The translations under genes and the position numbers were made by a program. Below are positions 1 to 10,529 of a stretch of DNA of 64,000 nucleotides, one piece after another; position 1 is the stretch's first letter, and each line of letters begins with the position of its first letter. The DNA is from Lichenicoccus sp965213775 (lineage in GTDB: Bacteria > Pseudomonadota > Alphaproteobacteria > Acetobacterales > Acetobacteraceae), in assembly GCA_965213775.1 (NCBI GenBank), contig CBDCAC010000002.1, positions 62,001 to 126,000 on the forward strand, in the 5' to 3' direction. The notes below the pieces were generated by a model. That model had not been told where the DNA came from. It was given only the letters and a program-made list of their open reading frames with translations, and did not search any database.

Positions 1-1
1 C

Positions 2-1096
2 CGCATCCTGTGGCCGCTGTGCCACTACCGGATGGGGCTGGTCGAGTACAGCCGCGACGATCTCGAGAGCTACCTGTCGGTCAACGCGCTGTTCGCGCGC
101 TGCCTGCTGCCGATGCTGCGCGAGGGCGACGTGATCTGGGTGCATGACTACCACCTGATCCCGCTGGGTGCTGCCCTGCGCGACCTCGGTGTGGCGGCGC
201 GGATCGGCTTCTTCCTGCACACGCCGTTCCCGCCGCTGGCCCTGTTCGGCGCACTTCCCGGTGCCGGGCTGCTGATACGCGCGATGGCCGCCTACGACCT
301 GGTCGGCCTGCAGACCGAGGAGGATCGCGGCCATCTCGATCAGTCGCTGCGTGCGGAAGCGGTCGCGGCCACCACCGCTGCCTTCCCGATCGGCATCGAT
401 CCCGACCAGTTCGCCAAGCAGGCGGCGAAGGCGAGCCGCGGTCCGGACCTGCTGCGGCTGACCGAGAGCCTGAGCGGACGCGCCCTGATCCTGGGCGTGG
501 ATCGGCTGGACTACTCCAAGGGGCTGCCGCAGCGCTTCCAGGGCTACGAGCGCCTGCTGGAGCGCTTTCCCGAGCATCGCAAGAACGTCACCTTCCTGCA
601 GGTGGCGCCGGTCTCGCGCGGCGAGGTCTCGGAATACAAGGCGCTGCGGCGCCGGCTCGACGAGCAGGCCGGCCGGATCAACGGCTCCTGGGCCGAGTTC
701 GACTGGATGCCGATCCGCTACATCACCCGGTCGATCGCGCGCAACACCCTTGCAGGCTTCCACCGCTTCGCGCGCGTCGCCCTGGTGACGCCGCTGCGCG
801 ACGGCATGAACCTGGTCGCCAAGGAATACATCGCGGCACAGCGGCCGGACGATCCAGGGGTGCTGGTGCTGTCGCGCTTCGCCGGCGCGGCGCCCGAGTT
901 TGCCGAGGCGGTGCTGGTCAATCCCTACGATCCGGACGAGATCGCCGAGGCGCTGCACCTGGCGCTGTCGATGTCCGAGGACGAGCGTCGCGCGCGCTGG
1001 CAGGCGCTGGACGCGGCGGTGCACAGGGTCACCGCCGCCAGCTGGGCGCGCGACTTCCTCGCCGCGCTGGACCGGCAGCCGCCTCATGCGGCCTGA
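2..1096 (+). CDS. otsA: Trehalose-6-phosphate synthase, 5'-truncated by the window edge
   Basis: Transfers glucose from UDP-glucose to glucose-6-phosphate, the first step of OtsAB trehalose synthesis in the cytoplasm. The reading frame is open from base 2 and already reads a WPLCHYR-type motif there, so the start lies outside the window; the internal ATG at 32 is not the start. GT20 landmarks are the WVHDYHLIPL segment, FFLHTPFPP, the LGVDRLDYSKGLPQR donor-site motif and TPLRDGMNLVAKEY near the C-terminus. The frame ends inside the first copy of a 16 bp tandem repeat that carries the dsbB start. No otsB is seen downstream; it may lie upstream. Family assignment is very secure. Confidence 0.95.
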   Translation, partial: RILWPLCHYRMGLVEYSRDDLESYLSVNALFARCLLPMLREGDVIWVHDYHLIPLGAALRDLGVAARIGFFLHTPFPPLALFGALPGAGLLIRAMAAYDLVGLQTEEDRGHLDQSLRAEAVAATTAAFPIGIDPDQFAKQAAKASRGPDLLRLTESLSGRALILGVDRLDYSKGLPQRFQGYERLLERFPEHRKNVTFLQVAPVSRGEVSEYKALRRRLDEQAGRINGSWAEFDWMPIRYITRSIARNTLAGFHRFARVALVTPLRDGMNLVAKEYIAAQRPDDPGVLVLSRFAGAAPEFAEAVLVNPYDPDEIAEALHLALSMSEDERRARWQALDAAVHRVTAASWARDFLAALDRQPPHAA

Positions 1097-1132
1097 GCGG
1101 CATGCGGCCTGAGCGGCATGCGGCCTGAGCAG
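1085..1132 (+). repeat. Three tandem 16 bp units across the otsA stop and dsbB start
   Basis: Units begin at 1085, 1101 and 1117; each reads CATGCGGCCTGAGC plus GG (GG, GG, AG). Each unit carries an ATG (1086, 1102, 1118) in a different frame because 16 is not a multiple of three. The first unit contains the otsA TGA (1094-1096). Only the third ATG is in the dsbB frame. Confidence 0.9.
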
Positions 1133-1618
1133 CGGGCCGGCTTGGTCGCGGTGCTGGCCGGCACGGTGGCGCTCGCGGTCGCCTGGATCGCCGAGCACGG
1201 CCTGGCGATGGCGCCGTGCGCGCTATGTCTGCTGGAGCGCTGGCCGTACCGGGTGCTGATCCTGCTCGGCGTCGCGACGCTGCTGGCGAGCGCGCTGGCC
1301 CCGCCCCGCGCCGCCCGAGGCCTGCTGCTGTGCTGCGCGCTGCCGCTCGCCGCCGCATTGGCGCTGTCGCTGACCCATCTCGGGGTGGAGCAGGGGTGGT
1401 GGCCCGATCCGTGGCCCGCCTGCATGGCGCCGCACTTCCGTGCCGGCACGATGGCGCAGCGCCTGGCCGCGATGCCGCTGCGTCCGGCCAAGCCGTGCGA
1501 CAGCCCGAACCGCCTGTTCGCGTTCCTGCCATTGTCGATGTCGTCGCTCGACCTGATCTATGCGGCGCTGGCGTCCCTCTCGATCGGGATCGCCGCGCGC
1601 AGCCGGAGAGCGTCATGA
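1118..1618 (+). CDS. dsbB: DsbB-family disulfide bond formation protein
   Basis: 166-residue inner-membrane protein expected to reoxidise DsbA and pass electrons to ubiquinone. Four hydrophobic segments are visible. The first periplasmic loop has the CALC pair followed by LLERWPYR, the family signature. The second loop carries the other cysteine pair in PACMAP and KPCDSP, followed by FLPLSMSSLDLIYA. The start is the last ATG of a three-unit tandem repeat; no strong Shine-Dalgarno is seen. The stop overlaps the coq7 start by 4 bp (ATGA), so the two genes are probably co-translated. Confidence 0.9.
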   Translation: MRPEQRAGLVAVLAGTVALAVAWIAEHGLAMAPCALCLLERWPYRVLILLGVATLLASALAPPRAARGLLLCCALPLAAALALSLTHLGVEQGWWPDPWPACMAPHFRAGTMAQRLAAMPLRPAKPCDSPNRLFAFLPLSMSSLDLIYAALASLSIGIAARSRRAS

Positions 1619-2163
1619 GCGAGAGACTGAGCGTGCAGCCCGGCGAGCCGGACCGGGCAACCCGGCTGAGCCGGATGATCCGGGTTGACCATGCCGGCGA
1701 GTACGGTGCGGAGCGCATCTATGCCGGCCAGCTCGCCGTGCTCGGGCGCGGCGACAAGGGCGAGCTGCTGCGCCACATGATGGCGCAGGAGACCCACCAC
1801 AAGGAGGTGTTCACCGCTCTGATCGCCAGGCGTCGGGTGCGCCCGACGGCGCTGCTGCCGCTGTGGCACGTGGCGGGCTTCGCGCTGGGCGCGCTGACCG
1901 CGGCGATCGGCGAGCGCGCCGCGATGGCCTGCACGGTCGCGGTCGAGGAGGCGATCGACGAGCACTACGCCGAGCAGGCGGCGAGCCTGGACGACGAGGA
2001 GCAGGAGCTGCGCGGCACCATCGAGCAGTTTCGCCTCGAGGAGCTGGAGCATCGCGACATCGGCCTCGCCAACGAGGCCGAGCTTGCTCCCGCCTACCGC
2101 GCGATGTCGCGGGTGATCAAGGCGGGGTGCCGGGCCGCGATCGCGGTGAGCGAGATCCTGTAG
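1615..2163 (+). CDS. coq7: Coq7-family demethoxyubiquinone hydroxylase
   Basis: Di-iron monooxygenase for hydroxylation of demethoxyubiquinone in ubiquinone synthesis, acting at the inner membrane. The 182-residue protein shows RVDHAGEYGAERIYAG, METHHKEVF-type iron ligands (QETHHKEVF), VEEAIDEHYAEQ and LEELEHRDIG; together these give the paired ExxH ligands of the family. The start is the ATG overlapping the dsbB stop, which removes a spurious in-frame extension into dsbB. Placement directly after DsbB, whose electron acceptor is ubiquinone, may be meaningful but could be chance. Confidence 0.93.
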   Translation: MSERLSVQPGEPDRATRLSRMIRVDHAGEYGAERIYAGQLAVLGRGDKGELLRHMMAQETHHKEVFTALIARRRVRPTALLPLWHVAGFALGALTAAIGERAAMACTVAVEEAIDEHYAEQAASLDDEEQELRGTIEQFRLEELEHRDIGLANEAELAPAYRAMSRVIKAGCRAAIAVSEIL

Positions 2164-2188
2164 CGGGGCGACTCCACGGCGGCCACGC

Positions 2189-2365
2189 TCACAGCCGGGT
2201 GCGTCGTCCGCGGCCGAACAGCAGGCTGATGACGAACAGCACCAGGAAGACGAAGAACAGGATCTTGGCGATGCCGGCGAAGGTGGCCGCGAAGCCGCCG
2301 AAGCCGAGTGCCGCGCAGACCAGCGCGACCACGAGGAAGATCAGGGTCCAGTGCAGCAGTTCCAC
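2189..2365 (-). CDS. DUF1328-family small membrane protein
   Basis: 58 residues from a GTG start. Two hydrophobic helices are joined by a glycine- and alanine-rich turn: an LLHWTLIFLVVALV segment, then GFGGFAATFAGIAK, then a KILFFVFLVLFVISLLF helix, with a short basic C-terminus. This matches the usual size and pattern of DUF1328/YtjA proteins. Function is unknown; related genes are often stress-induced in other bacteria. It is convergent with coq7 with a 25 bp gap. Confidence 0.75.
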   Translation of the reverse strand: MELLHWTLIFLVVALVCAALGFGGFAATFAGIAKILFFVFLVLFVISLLFGRGRRTRL

Positions 2366-2446
2366 TTCAGCCTCCGGCGATCATGAACTCACGGGCCGGT
2401 GCCGTAACGGTATCGCACCGGCATGGTTGCGGGGACCCTCGCCGCC

Positions 2447-2641
2447 TCAGTACGGGCGCCGCGGGCGGTAATAATGATGATGCCGGTGACGATACGGACG
2501 ATGCAGCAGCGGCCGCGGCGGCGGCGGCGGCCCGCGATAGCCCGGCGCGATCGGCTGGGCGTGCGCCGTCGCCGGCAGGGCCGCGATGATCACGCCGAGG
2601 ATCAGCATGGCGTGCAGGGGGCGTCGTAATATGTCGTGCAT
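2447..2641 (-). CDS. Small secreted Pro/His/Arg-rich protein
   Basis: 64 residues. A Sec signal peptide (ILRRPLHAMLILGVIIAALP then ATAHA) would be cleaved near residue 28. The mature part is about 36 residues, beginning QPIAPGYRG, then a run of five prolines and a stretch rich in His, Arg and Tyr. An AGGTAG motif lies upstream of the ATG. It matches no family I know. It sits just after the DUF2141 gene on the same strand, 12 bp downstream, so may belong to the same transcript. The His-rich tail could bind metal; this is a guess. Confidence 0.55.
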   Translation of the reverse strand: MHDILRRPLHAMLILGVIIAALPATAHAQPIAPGYRGPPPPPRPLLHRPYRHRHHHYYRPRRPY

Positions 2642-2653
2642 AAGCTACCTCGC

Positions 2654-3082
2654 TTAGGGACCGAAATGATGCAGCGTGACCGCGATCCGCAGGTCGTCGC
2701 TTCCGACCGTGATCGCGCTGGCGGAGAAGGAAGGCGGACCGAACGAGAGAGCGGGATCCCGGGAGAAGCCCAGATCCTCCTGCGGCATGCCGATGAAGTT
2801 GCGCTTCAGGCGTCCCGAGCCATCCCGGTCCTGATACACCGCAACGCCGTACTGGCCGGGCGGGATCCCGGCGACCTGCGTGTCGACCTCGCCGCGGCGC
2901 GCCGGGATGACGGCGTGGTAGGCGCAGGCCTGCGACAGGAACTCCCGCTCGCGGCACACGCCGATCCGCAGGCTGCCGCGGTCGCTGCGAACCCCGCGCA
3001 CCGTGATCTGCAGCGTCGCTGCCGAGGCCGCGATCGCGGGGCATCCGGCGACGAGGGCGGCCAGCAGGAAGCGCGTCCTCAT
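2654..3082 (-). CDS. DUF2141-domain secreted protein
   Basis: 142 residues with a cleavable signal peptide (MRTRFLLAALVAG to about residue 21, ending AASA). The mature domain is a beta-rich fold with the DUF2141 hallmarks: ITVRGVRSDRGSLRIGV near the start, GIPPGQYGVAVYQDRDGSG in the middle, and a GFSRDP segment followed by a PPSFSASAITV stretch. Probably periplasmic. Biochemical function is unknown. It is the last gene of the carotenoid-like operon, 4 bp after the glycosyltransferase stop. Confidence 0.8.
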   Translation of the reverse strand: MRTRFLLAALVAGCPAIAASAATLQITVRGVRSDRGSLRIGVCREREFLSQACAYHAVIPARRGEVDTQVAGIPPGQYGVAVYQDRDGSGRLKRNFIGMPQEDLGFSRDPALSFGPPSFSASAITVGSDDLRIAVTLHHFGP

Positions 3083-3086
3083 CGCC

Positions 3087-4190
3087 TCACTGCATCGGAT
3101 AGGCGCGGCCGCGCCAGGTCGCCGGACGGCCGCGCGCGGCGCGCAGCAGCGCGTTCCACTGCAGCACCAGCATCAGCGCCACCCCGAGCGGGCTGAGCAG
3201 CACGCCGCGCGGATCCTGCCTGAACCGCACCCCGAGCATGACGCGCAGGCCGAGGCTCAGGGCGCAGGCGGCGAAGCTGACCGGGCCCGGCGAGAGCACG
3301 GCGAGCGGGAACGGCAGCACGTGGCCGCCGCCGAGCAGCAGGGTCCAGAGCGGCAGCGCGCGTCGCGTCGCCATCCCTTCGGTGGCGTTCTTGCTGAGCC
3401 CCTCCCACACCTCGCTGAGACGGGTGTACATGCGGCAGCGCGCGAAGTGGGTGGCGTCGAACAGCCCGGTGGCGTAGCCGGCGGCGCGGAAGGCGCGCGG
3501 CAGCTTCAGCCCGTCATGCATCGAGGCGCGTATGACCGCATGGCCCCCGGTGCGACGGTAGGCGTCGCTGCGGACGATGAAGAGCTGACCGCAGCCGGCG
3601 GCGAAGCCGGCGATGCGCGGGTCGCGATCCAGGACCTGCGGACGGTAGCCGAGCAGCAGCAGGTGGATCAGCGGCAGCAGCAGCCATTCCGACCAGCTGC
3701 GCGTGATCTGCTGGGGGAAGCCGCTGGCGAGCCCGAGTTCCGGCTGCGCCTGCATCATCGACGCCATCCGGGACAGCGCGTCAGGGGCCAGCACCACGTC
3801 GGCATCGACGAACACCATCAGCGGATGATGCGCCTCGAGGGCGAGGCTGGCGCAGGCATGCTGCTTGCCCGACCAGCCGGGCGGCAGGCTCGGCCCGCTG
3901 ATCACGCGCAGCCGCGGGTCGCCGACGGCGGCCAGGATCGAGGGCGTGTCGTCGGTCGAATGGTCGTCCAGCACCAGCAGCTCGAGCTCGCAGCCGCGGC
4001 TCGCCAGCACCGCCGCGACGGCCGGGCCGATATGCAGCGCCTCGTTGCGGGCCGGGATCAGCACCGAGATCGACGGCGTGGTCGCGGCCAGAGGCGGCGC
4101 GCGCAGCAGCGCGAAGTTGCTCAGCGCGATCAGCATCGGCAGCAGCGCCAGTGCCAGCGAGATCCAGGCGAGCGACCCGAGCAGGCTCAT
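3087..4190 (-). CDS. Family 2 glycosyltransferase, probably carotenoid (CrtQ-like)
   Basis: 367 residues. An N-terminal helix (about residues 3-25) is followed by a GT-A domain: SISVLIPARNE, LLVLDDHSTDDT, and the metal-binding DAD in MVFVDADVVL. Two or more hydrophobic helices lie near the C-terminus. The chosen ATG overlaps the upstream acyltransferase stop by 4 bp. In the staphyloxanthin pathway a GT2 enzyme (CrtQ) glucosylates the carotenoid carboxyl before acylation. Here the gene follows two desaturase-like genes and an acyltransferase, so a similar role is inferred. A hopanoid- or lipid-linked glycosyltransferase is the alternative. Confidence 0.75.
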   Translation of the reverse strand: MSLLGSLAWISLALALLPMLIALSNFALLRAPPLAATTPSISVLIPARNEALHIGPAVAAVLASRGCELELLVLDDHSTDDTPSILAAVGDPRLRVISGPSLPPGWSGKQHACASLALEAHHPLMVFVDADVVLAPDALSRMASMMQAQPELGLASGFPQQITRSWSEWLLLPLIHLLLLGYRPQVLDRDPRIAGFAAGCGQLFIVRSDAYRRTGGHAVIRASMHDGLKLPRAFRAAGYATGLFDATHFARCRMYTRLSEVWEGLSKNATEGMATRRALPLWTLLLGGGHVLPFPLAVLSPGPVSFAACALSLGLRVMLGVRFRQDPRGVLLSPLGVALMLVLQWNALLRAARGRPATWRGRAYPMQ

Positions 4191-4990
4191 GCCTTCTCCT
4201 CGTGCGCCGCCGAGAAGCTGCGGCCGGACAGCAGCGCCCGGCCGCGGCGATACAGGTCGTAGAGCAGGTCGCTGCCGGCGCTGCCGCGCAGGATCGACCG
4301 GAACCGGGCCGCTTCGCGGCTGGTGGAGTCCGCGGCCAGCGTGTCCATCTCGCGACCGAGTGCCAGCTGCAGACGCTGCGTCCACTCCGCCGGGCGCAGC
4401 GATGGGTCGGCGTCGATCGGCGGCCCGAAGCGAAGCAGCAGCTCGGGACGGCTCTCGTTCCAGAACACGTATTCGGTGGCGAGCGGCAGCAGCAGCGCGT
4501 CCGGCACCGCGCGCGCCAGGTGCGCGATGCCGGAGCGCAGCGCCAGCGGCCGCTGCCGCGGGTCGGCGAAATCGCCCTCCGCCGTCACCCAGATCATCGC
4601 CCGGCCGCCGGGGCCCCGGCAATGCTGCAGCACCTCGCGCGCGACCTCCAGGAAGCGGCGGGCACCGGCGACGCTGTGCCGGTCGATGCCGAACACCCCG
4701 AGCTTCTCGAAGAAGCGATAGCGGGCCAGCGAGTGCTGGTCCATCGGGCCGAAGCCGGGACGGCCGCGGAACAGCCCGTCGGCCAGCACCATGTAGAGCG
4801 CCGGATCCCACCAGGAGGGATGGTTGCCGTAGATGATCACCGGCCGGTCGCGCGGCAGGTCCGGCAGCGCGCCGGAGTGCCGGATCGCGTGGAACGAGCG
4901 GCTGAAGCGGAACCGCAGGTAGAAGCTGAACAGCCGGAACAGCAGCTCCGAACGCTGCGCCACCGGACCGGCGTGGCGCATGCCGGTCAT
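4187..4990 (-). CDS. PlsC-like acyltransferase, probably acting on a glycosylated carotenoid
   Basis: 267 residues. Motif I is NHPSWWD (H-x4-D) after VIIYG. Motif II/III features follow in WVTAEGDFADP and LRSGIAHLAR, and a ESRPELLLRFGPPI strand near residue 190 fits motif IV. There is no clear transmembrane helix, so probably peripheral to the membrane. It starts 1 bp after the stop of the second desaturase and overlaps the glycosyltransferase start by 4 bp. In staphyloxanthin synthesis CrtO acylates the sugar; the context suggests the same chemistry. A phospholipid 1-acyl-glycerol-phosphate acyltransferase cannot be excluded. Confidence 0.75.
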   Translation of the reverse strand: MTGMRHAGPVAQRSELLFRLFSFYLRFRFSRSFHAIRHSGALPDLPRDRPVIIYGNHPSWWDPALYMVLADGLFRGRPGFGPMDQHSLARYRFFEKLGVFGIDRHSVAGARRFLEVAREVLQHCRGPGGRAMIWVTAEGDFADPRQRPLALRSGIAHLARAVPDALLLPLATEYVFWNESRPELLLRFGPPIDADPSLRPAEWTQRLQLALGREMDTLAADSTSREAARFRSILRGSAGSDLLYDLYRRGRALLSGRSFSAAHEEKA

Positions 4991-4991
4991 G

Positions 4992-6650
4992 TCAGACGCT
5001 CCGGAGCGCCATGTCCGGCTGCCTGACGCCTGCCGCCGCGACAGCCCTCGCGGCGTCCGCCCGTTCGGGATCTCCCGGCTCGAGTTCTCCTGGCACCCGG
5101 TTCGACCGGCGGTCCTGGTCGAGGCTGTCGGCGGCGATCCAGCCCGACATCATCACCATCGGCATGCCGGGTCCCGGGTGCGCCGCCCCCCCGGCGAGGT
5201 ACAGCCCTTCGACCTCGCGCGAGCGGTTGCCCGGCTTGAAGGCGCCGACGAAGCGACCGTGGCTGGCCAGGCCGTAGATCGCGCCGTCGAGCACCCGGTA
5301 GCGCTCGTGGATGTCGGCCGGGGTCAGCACGCGCTCGGTGCGGATGCGCGATTGCAGGTCGGTGAGGCCCGCGGTGCGTGCCAGCTTGTCGAAGATGACC
5401 TGGCGGTAGCCCGGCAGCATCGCCTTCCAGTCATGGTGCGGCCGCAGATAGGGGGCGTGCACCAGGATGTAGAGCGCCTCGCCGCCCTCCGGCGCCACGC
5501 CGGGCTCGGTGCGGCTGGGGGCTGCGAGGTAGCAGGTCGGATCCGGCGCCGGCTCGCCGCGGCGGTAGATGTAGTCGAACTCCTCGTGGGCGTCGCGGGA
5601 GAACACGAAGTCGTGGTGCGCGAGGTGCGGATAGGCCCGGTCGAGGCCGAGATACAGCACCACGCCGGAGCAGGCCGGCTCGCGCTTGCGTCTGGTGAAG
5701 CGCCTGCCGGTCTGCCCGCCGATCAGCTCGCGGTAGGTGCGCACGCTGTCCATGTTGGAGACCACCGCAGAGAGTGCCACCCGCTCGCCGCCCTCGGTCA
5801 GCACGCCGCAGACCGCGCCATCCTCGCGTCCGTCCTCGCGCTCGATCCTGGCGATGCCGGTCTCGGCGCGTATCTCGACGCCGAGCCGCTGCGCCAGCGC
5901 CGTCAGCGCTTCCGGCACCGCGCGGGTGCCCCCCATCGGATACCAGACGCCCTCCTGGGTCTGCATGTGCGCGATTGAGCACAGCACCGCGGGGGCAAGA
6001 TAGGGCGAGGAGCCGACGTACTGGACGAAATGGTCGAGCATCTGCGAGACCCGCTCGTCCGGCACCCGCTTGCGTATCTGGGCCGCCACCGTCGAGCCCA
6101 TGCGCAGGCTCAGCACGTCGCGCAGCGTCGCCAGGTCCATGTTCTTGCGCAGGTCGAGGGTATCGCCGATATCCTCGACCGAGCGCCAGAAGAAGAACTT
6201 CCGGCTCACCTCGTGCAGCTTCTCGCTCAGCGCCAGGAAGTCGGCGTAGCCCGCTTCCGAGCGCGGCGAGAAGGCGCGCAGCCGCTGCCCCATCGCGACC
6301 GCGTCCTGGTCGAGGTCGAGCACCGCGCCATCCTCGAAGAAGCAGCGCCATTGCGGGTCGATCCGGCGCAGGTCGAGATGCGCCTCCATGCGCTCGCCGG
6401 CCTCGGCGAAGATGCGCTCCAGCACCGAGGGCACCGTCAGGATGGTCGGCCCCATGTCGAAGCGGAAGCCGTCGGCTCGGTGCTGCGCCGCCTTGCCGCC
6501 GAGCCAGGCATTCTTCTCGAACAGCACCACACGGTGACCGCGCGCCGCCAGCGTGCAGGCGGCGGCCAGGCCGCCCAGGCCGCTGCCGATGACGCCGACC
6601 GGCGCCAGGCGGGCCGACGTACGGCGGGAGCCGTTAGTGGGGAGCTTCAC
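4992..6650 (-). CDS. CrtI/CrtN-family carotenoid desaturase or oxidase, second paralogue
   Basis: 552 residues from a GTG that overlaps the stop of the upstream paralogue (GTGA). The N-terminal FAD fold is GVIGSGLGGLAAACTLAARG, then LFEKNAWLGGKA and FRFDMGPTILTVPS. The C-terminal FAD signature is LYLAGGAAHPGPGMPMV. The family covers phytoene or diapophytoene desaturases (CrtI, CrtN) and terminal carotenoid oxidases (CrtP, CrtNb). Substrate cannot be read from sequence. Being the second of two paralogues next to glycosyl- and acyltransferases favours a desaturase plus terminal-oxidase division of labour. Confidence 0.82.
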   Translation of the reverse strand: MKLPTNGSRRTSARLAPVGVIGSGLGGLAAACTLAARGHRVVLFEKNAWLGGKAAQHRADGFRFDMGPTILTVPSVLERIFAEAGERMEAHLDLRRIDPQWRCFFEDGAVLDLDQDAVAMGQRLRAFSPRSEAGYADFLALSEKLHEVSRKFFFWRSVEDIGDTLDLRKNMDLATLRDVLSLRMGSTVAAQIRKRVPDERVSQMLDHFVQYVGSSPYLAPAVLCSIAHMQTQEGVWYPMGGTRAVPEALTALAQRLGVEIRAETGIARIEREDGREDGAVCGVLTEGGERVALSAVVSNMDSVRTYRELIGGQTGRRFTRRKREPACSGVVLYLGLDRAYPHLAHHDFVFSRDAHEEFDYIYRRGEPAPDPTCYLAAPSRTEPGVAPEGGEALYILVHAPYLRPHHDWKAMLPGYRQVIFDKLARTAGLTDLQSRIRTERVLTPADIHERYRVLDGAIYGLASHGRFVGAFKPGNRSREVEGLYLAGGAAHPGPGMPMVMMSGWIAADSLDQDRRSNRVPGELEPGDPERADAARAVAAAGVRQPDMALRSV

Positions 6651-8236
6651 CCTGATGTCCTCTCTGCGAAGGCTGGTGCCGCGGACACCCCCGCCGGCAT
6701 CGGCTGGTCCGCCCATCTCATCTCGGTCTGCACCGAGCGCAGCCCGAGATCCTGCGCCAGCAGGCGGGCGCTGATGCGCGCGCCCTCGAAGATCACCGGC
6801 AGGCCGCTGCCCGGATGGGTGCCGCCGCCGACCAGGTAGACCCCGTCCAAATCCTCGAAGCGGTTGCGCGGGCGCAGGTGCAGCATCTGCGGCAGCGAGT
6901 GGGCGAGGTTGAACACCGCGCCCCGATGCACGTCGAGCCCGCTCTCCCAGTCGTCCGGGGTGACGATCTTCTCGAACACGATACGCTGCTCGATGTCCGG
7001 CAGCCCGGCCTGCGCCAGCCGCTTCAGCGCGAGCCCCCGGTAGCGCGCCCGTTCGGCGGGGTTCCAGTCGGTGCCGCCCTCGCGGGTATGGCCGACCGGC
7101 ACCAGCACGTAGAGCGTCGAGTAGCCGGGCGGCGCCAGCGTGGGGTCGGTGACGCAGGCGTTCTGCATGTAGAAGGAGGGGTTCCGCGGCGGCGTCTTGC
7201 CCTCGTTGATCTCGCGGAAATTCTCTCGGTAGTCCTTGGAGAGGAAGATGGTGTGGTGCGCGGTCTCCGGCAGCTCGCCCTTGATGCCGAGATAGAGCAT
7301 GAAGGTCGAGCAGGAGAGCCGTTTGCGGGCGATCTTGCGGTCGGTCCAGCGGCGGCGCAGCCGGTTCGGCACCAACGAGCCCATGCTGCGCAGGAAGTCG
7401 GCGTTCAGCACCACCGCGTCGGCTGCCCGGACGCCCTCGTCGGTGCGCAGGCCGGTCACCCGCCGGCCCTCGAACAGCAGCTCGCGCACCGGCTCGTTCA
7501 GCCTGATCCGCACCCCCATGCGACGCGCCGCGTCGGCCATTGCCGTCATCACGGCACCGGTGCCACCGCGCGGATGGAAGATGCCGAACTCGTACTCCAT
7601 GAAGGCGAGGATGGTGAACAGGCTCGGGCAGCGATACGGCGACATGCCCAGATACTTGCTCTGGAACGAGAAGCCGAGCCGGATCCGCGGGTCGGAGAAG
7701 AAGCGCTTGAGGTCGGTCTCGACCGAGCGGCCCGCATGCAGCAGCGGCAGGGCGCGCAGCATGTCCGGCGTGAGCAGGTCGCGCCAGCCATGGAACGGCC
7801 GTTCCAGCACCGGCCGGAACGCCGCCAGCTTGGCGCGGTTGTCGGCCAGGAAGGCCGGTATCGCGGCCGCATCGTGTGGCGAGATCCCGGCCACCGAGCG
7901 CTGCAATGCCGGGATGTCGCTGCTGGCGGTCAGGCGGGCGCCGTCCTCGAACAGCAGCTCGTAGTGGGTGCCGAGGCGCATCAGCTCGACGCTGTTCTCC
8001 AGGCTGCGGCCGCACTCGGCGAAGATGTCGGACAGGATGCGCGGATAGAGAAAGAAGGTCGGACCGATATCGAACCGGAACCGCCCCTGCGCGCTATGGG
8101 CCGTGATGGTGCCGGAACGGCCGCCGACCTCGGCGTGGCGTTCATGCACGGTGACGTCGGCGCCGGCATGGGCGAGCAGCATGGCGCTGGCGAGACCGCC
8201 CGGCCCCGCCCCGATGATCGATACAGCCCGACTCAC
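6647..8236 (-). CDS. CrtI/CrtN-family carotenoid desaturase, first paralogue
   Basis: 529 residues, first gene of the operon. The dinucleotide-binding motif is SIIGAGPGGLASAMLLAHAG, followed by HERHAEVGGRSG and RFDIGPTFFLYP; the C-terminal FAD motif is GVYLVGGGTHPGSGLPVI. The start is a GTG. A seven-codon frame (ATG at 8253, stop at 8233-8235) ends on it with a GTGA overlap, suggesting possible translational coupling. The upstream 150 bp to the divergent nadE gene is relatively AT-rich and probably holds both promoters. A diapophytoene desaturase role (CrtN) is inferred from context; no carotenoid synthase gene is in the window. Confidence 0.82.
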   Translation of the reverse strand: MSRAVSIIGAGPGGLASAMLLAHAGADVTVHERHAEVGGRSGTITAHSAQGRFRFDIGPTFFLYPRILSDIFAECGRSLENSVELMRLGTHYELLFEDGARLTASSDIPALQRSVAGISPHDAAAIPAFLADNRAKLAAFRPVLERPFHGWRDLLTPDMLRALPLLHAGRSVETDLKRFFSDPRIRLGFSFQSKYLGMSPYRCPSLFTILAFMEYEFGIFHPRGGTGAVMTAMADAARRMGVRIRLNEPVRELLFEGRRVTGLRTDEGVRAADAVVLNADFLRSMGSLVPNRLRRRWTDRKIARKRLSCSTFMLYLGIKGELPETAHHTIFLSKDYRENFREINEGKTPPRNPSFYMQNACVTDPTLAPPGYSTLYVLVPVGHTREGGTDWNPAERARYRGLALKRLAQAGLPDIEQRIVFEKIVTPDDWESGLDVHRGAVFNLAHSLPQMLHLRPRNRFEDLDGVYLVGGGTHPGSGLPVIFEGARISARLLAQDLGLRSVQTEMRWADQPMPAGVSAAPAFAERTSG

Positions 8237-8389
8237 GGCTGGTTACGTCTCATGGCAGCAGGTTCTCGCGTGACATCCATCTAGTCCCTGATTCTATACG
8301 CTTTCTCCCGTGCCGGAAGATGCGATGTTTCTCGTGAAGCTCTTGAAAAATGAGTCCAGCCTCCCTTGTGCCGACCTCAGCGTCAGCCC

Positions 8390-10528
<2,139 letters not shown>

Positions 10529-10529
10529 C

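Noticed and set aside
4992..8015. A single 1007-residue fused desaturase
   Set aside because: The second desaturase's frame merely stays open upstream through the first one; a GTGA junction and a full N-terminal FAD motif mark two genes.
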